A stretch of 64,000 bases of DNA from Trogon surrucura. Taxonomy: Eukaryota > Chordata > Aves > Trogoniformes > Trogonidae. The notes beneath the pieces were generated by a model. It saw only the letters and a list, made by a program, of their open reading frames with translations. It was not told where the DNA came from and did not search any database. The translations under genes and the position numbers were made by a program. Positions 61,066-64,000 of this stretch are shown one piece after another (positions within the stretch are counted from its first letter, which is position 1; every line of letters begins with the position of its first letter). The stretch lies in assembly GCA_020746105.1 (NCBI GenBank), contig CM036619.1, forward strand, positions 4,680,561-4,744,560, in the 5' to 3' direction.

Positions 61066-61637
61066 AGAATTACAGAATCATTTAGATTGGGAAAGACCTT
61101 TAAGAGCATTGAGTCCATCTGTAAACATTACACTTCCACGTTCACCGCTAAACCCTGTCCTTGAGCACCACATTTCCACATTGTTTAAATCCCTTCGGGG
61201 ATGGTGACTCCACCACTGCCCTGGGCAGCCTGTGCCAGTGCTTGACAACACTTTTGGTAATGAAATTTCTCCTGATGTTCAATTTAGATCTTCTCTGGTG
61301 CATCTTGAGGCCGTTTCCTCTTGTCCTGTCACTTCTTACCTGGGAGAAGAGACCAACATCCACCTCGCTACAGCCTCCTTTCAGGTAGTTGTGGAGAGGT
61401 CTCCCCTCAGCCTCCTTTTCTCCAGACTGAACAACCCCAGTTCCCTCAGCTGCTCCTCATCAGACCTGTTCTCGAGTTTCTTCACGAGCTTTGTTGCCCT
61501 TCTCTGGACCTGCTCCCACCCCTCAGTGTCTGACTTGTCACGAGGGGCCCAAAAACGAACACAGAGTTTGAGGTGCAGCCTCACCAGTGCCCAGTGTGGG
61601 GAGACGCTCCCTTCCCGAGTCCCGCTGGCCACACTGG
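61066..61637 (-). mobile_element. CR1 LINE fragment, minus orientation
   Basis: GAATTACAGAATCATTTAGA opens the reversed 3' UTR. The ORF end keeps KHWHRLPRAVVESPSPKGFK and [19 protein letters not shown] on the minus strand in two frames. It ends at CCCGCTGGCCACACTG, where an unrelated GC-rich segment starts. Confidence 0.94.
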
Positions 61638-62200
61638 GTGAGCGCAGTGATCCTCCCGCCCCCGGCGTGCCTGGGTGGCAGCAGCGGGTGCCGGACTCGC
61701 AGAGCCAGGTGAGCAAACTGGAGTTCTGTGGCGTCGCCGTGGTGTCAGGGACGCCAGCCGGCACCTCCCTGACCAGGCCCGCTCACCTCCTCGTGTCAGC
61801 AGGCTCTGAATCCGACAGCTGCCTTTCGACTTGATCTGTCTCCACACCTTCCTCGAGCCAGAACTTCAAGAGAATTTGTTTCCAGCCGTGGAGAGGCACT
61901 TCCACTGGTTTGAAGCTCATCTCCAGTAGTTTCCTCAAATGCCTCCTACTATTCATACCGGCAGGATTTGATGAGCAGTGGTGCTGCGTTTATTTGCTTT
62001 TCCTTCCCCTCACCTCGTAAGGTGGGGTCATACTCGCTGTGAATCTCATCTCCTCCCAGCCGAGGGGTCCCACGTTTTATAGTCTGGTCTTCCCTGGCAG
62101 CTGCTCCATCCCGCAGTCTCTTCAGCCGCCTCGCTTTCGACATTCCCTCAACTCCCCTTGGCATTCCTGCTGCAGCCCAGACCACGACTGAACATGAGTT
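61638..62200 (-). mobile_element. LTR-like segment on the minus strand (TATA, polyadenylation signal, short ORF)
   Basis: Read on the minus strand, TATAAAA at 62081-62075 is followed about 86 bases later by AATAAA at 61994-61989. This is the order and spacing of the U3-R boundary and polyadenylation signal in a retroviral-type LTR. Downstream, a 57-codon frame (61956-61783) has a coherent composition (GWKQILLKFWLEEGV). Its stop TGA lies within a consensus donor, GGAG/GTGAGC. The segment is GC-rich compared with its flanks. No matching second LTR or primer-binding site was identified, so an ordinary cryptic promoter or pseudogene is also possible. Confidence 0.35.
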
Positions 62201-62299
62201 GTGGGTGGTTTGTCATTTTGCTCGGTCATATGTTTAAGCCCCGTGTTTTCTGTACCCTTCCTAACGACACGCAATGTTTTATTGCCTTTTTTTGGTCAG

Positions 62300-62399
62300 C
62301 TGCTGCACTTGGAGCTGATGATTTCAGTGAAAACAGTGACTCAGCCCTTCCTCCTGCAGTTGGAGCTGGAGAAAGTGCAAGTATTAAGTGGTTCAGGAG
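62300..62399 (+). CDS. Weak candidate internal exon (100 bases)
   Basis: A strong pyrimidine tract and acceptor (GCCTTTTTTTGGTCAG) precede 62300, and a weaker donor, AGGAG/GTACCG, follows 62399. Two of the three plus frames are open across it. One reads LELMISVKTVTQPF and is phase-compatible with the 30076-30194 exon. The other reads ALGADDFSENSDSAL. Neither is a family I recognise, and dual open frames in 100 bases are not unusual. Confidence 0.2.
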
Positions 62400-63036
62400 G
62401 TACCGGTCAGAATGTTTTTTCCCCTGGATGCGTTGTGTCGCATCTGTATGTTTGAGTGTCTCTATTGTCTTTTAGCAACTTTAATTTTGTGAGATCCTTC
62501 TGGATTTCTTTTTCCTTGTGTACCCAGGAGAGCTTAACGCCACATCCAGACTTGAAGGTTTCACTGACCCGTTTGTGATGCTGAATAAAACCAGTTCTTG
62601 GGGCCACTACTCTGGACTTTTCTCTCTCCAGGCCTCTTAGTACCGGTGTAGCTATTGTGAATAAATTCTTTATCAGAGTTGCTTAGATACGGTGTGTTCT
62701 GTAACTCCGTGTGTAATGACATTGATCCCACCTGTCCTGAGTAATGATTGAGTAATTTCTCTTGCTCTTAATAATCTCTTTGAATGTACCTTCCATCAGA
62801 ACCTTTTCATTTAATATCTTACTGCTCAGTGTGCCTGCTCTCAAATTTAGTGGCTGGATCGACAACTTTGTGGACGTGCTCAGTGATGTGGTGTAATGAA
62901 TTTGAAGTTTCCAGGTGCGTGCCCTTTAAGTTAGGGGCAGAGTTCAGCTGAGATGAAGAAAAATGCATGTGGTTCACTCTCAGCATCTTAATCAGAATTT
63001 GGATTTTTTTTTTTAATTAAAAAAAGAAATTGGTAT
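62400..63036 (+). other. Intron-like unique sequence
   Basis: AATAAA motifs occur at 62583 and 62660 on the plus strand without other 3'-end signals that I can support. No repeat or exon was recognised. Confidence 0.4.
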
Positions 63037-64000
63037 TGTCGTGGGTTGACCCTGGCTGGCTGCCAGGTACCTACACAGCCGCTCACTCACTCCCCCTTCA
63101 CGGCTAGACGGGGGAGAAAATATTTCCAAGGGTTCAGGGTTTGAGATAAGGACAGGGAGATCATCCTCATTTACCGTCCCGGGCAAAACAGACTCAGTTT
63201 TGGGGAAATTAGTTCTTTTAATAAATGTACCTAATCAGAGAGGAGTAGTGAGAAGTGAGAAAGAGCAAACAAATCTTAAACAGAACACCTTCCCCCATCC
63301 CTCCCTTCTTCCCGGGCTTAACATCAATCCTGGCTTCTCCACCTCCTCCCCCCGAGCGGTGCAGGGGGACAGGGAATGGGGGTTATGGTCAGTTCATCCG
63401 ACGTTGGTTCCACTGCTTCTTCACTCCGGGGGAGGACTCTTCACTCTTCCCCAGGGCCACTGTGGGGTCCCTCTCACGGGAGACAAGCTTCACACTCTCT
63501 TCTCCGCGTGAGTCGTCCCACAAAGGGCAATTCATCCCAAACTGCCCGATGCGAGACACCTCACGAGGGGCAACCCACCCCTCGTGAGTCTGAGGCGCAG
63601 TCCTTCGGGAGAAACTGCTCCGGCGTGAGCCACCCGCAACGTCCCAAAAGTCCCACCGGCCAACCTGCTCCAGCGTGGGCATTCCCTCTTCCACGGGCTA
63701 CAGGTTCCGGCAGCGACTTGCTCTGGTGCAGGCTTCCCACGGGCTACAGTCCCCTTTCAGGCAGTCCACCCACACGGCGTGGAGTCCTCGGTGGACATCT
63801 ATGCGGTGATCCTCACGGTGGACATCTGCACCTCGCCCATGGGCTGCAGGGGGACAACCCGCTTCACCATGGTCTTCACCACGGACCCGGGGGACTCTCT
63901 CTGCTCCGGCGCCTGGAGCTCATCCTCCCCCCCCTCCTTCACTGACCTTGGTGTCTGCACAGATTCTCACTCCTCCATCTCTGTGCCAGCTGTTATGGCG
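63037..64000. mobile_element. Endogenous-retrovirus-type LTR repeat, cut by the window edge
   Basis: The repeat starts with TGTCGTGGGTTGACCCTGG, beginning with the TG typical of LTRs. It continues with GATAAGGACAGGGAGATCAT and GGGCAAAACAGACTC, a pattern I recall from abundant avian ERV LTRs. The second half is GC- and CpG-rich, with diverged internal repeats (CACGGGCTACAG at about 63693 and 63738, CATGGGCTGCAG near 63838). Frames of up to 189 codons are open by composition only. The other end lies outside the window, so orientation and full length are undetermined. Confidence 0.7.

Noticed and set aside
63376-63945. A 189-codon plus frame in the terminal repeat
   Set aside because: It lies in the GC-rich half of an LTR-type repeat, where such frames arise from composition.
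1-64000. CRISPR arrays, operons, tRNA or rRNA genes
   Set aside because: No spaced direct-repeat arrays, no intact tRNA box A/box B pairs and no rRNA segments were seen. The sequence is vertebrate nuclear DNA.

Overview
This is a vertebrate nuclear window, almost certainly from a bird. It has no dense coding, Shine-Dalgarno sites or operons. It is studded with 5'-truncated CR1 LINEs that end in the avian ATTCTATG-type octamer tail, and it ends in a long GC-rich LTR-type repeat of a kind I recall as common in birds. Most open frames are chance or lie inside CR1 copies.

Layout. Positions 1-23.9 kb look intergenic or far upstream: unique AT-rich sequence, several low-repeat blocks rich in homeodomain/POU-like motifs (candidate enhancers), a decayed LINE, and about eight CR1 fragments including a three-layer nest at 11.6-12.6 kb. 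Positions ~23.93-25.44 kb are a strong CpG island with NRF1-like and YY1-like motifs, a GGGA array, a consensus splice donor at 24501 and, 31 bases further on, an uninterrupted run of 43 G. I read this as a plus-strand promoter with a non-coding first exon.

From 25.4 kb to the end the plus strand looks T- and G-rich, as expected of an intron transcribed left to right. The one convincing coding exon is 30076-30194. A good acceptor lies two bases before an ATG, and 39 codons end in phase 0 at a consensus donor. The peptide has nine basic and no acidic residues and an R-x-F/S-S step, the hallmark of a mitochondrial import presequence. With the NRF1-like motif, this suggests a nuclear gene for a mitochondrial protein whose remaining exons lie mostly beyond the window. 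I could not name it.

The rest (30-64 kb) is intron-like sequence with ten CR1 loci, two of which pair with neighbours as close inverted repeats and one of which looks 5'-inverted (twin-primed). It also has three small CpG clusters that could be alternative promoters, an LTR-like minus-strand segment with TATA and AATAAA motifs at ~61.6-62.2 kb, a weak candidate exon at 62300-62399, and the terminal LTR-type repeat. I found no RNA genes and no undescribed multi-gene system. The most notable items are the unidentified mitochondrial-type gene start and several unusual CR1 structures.
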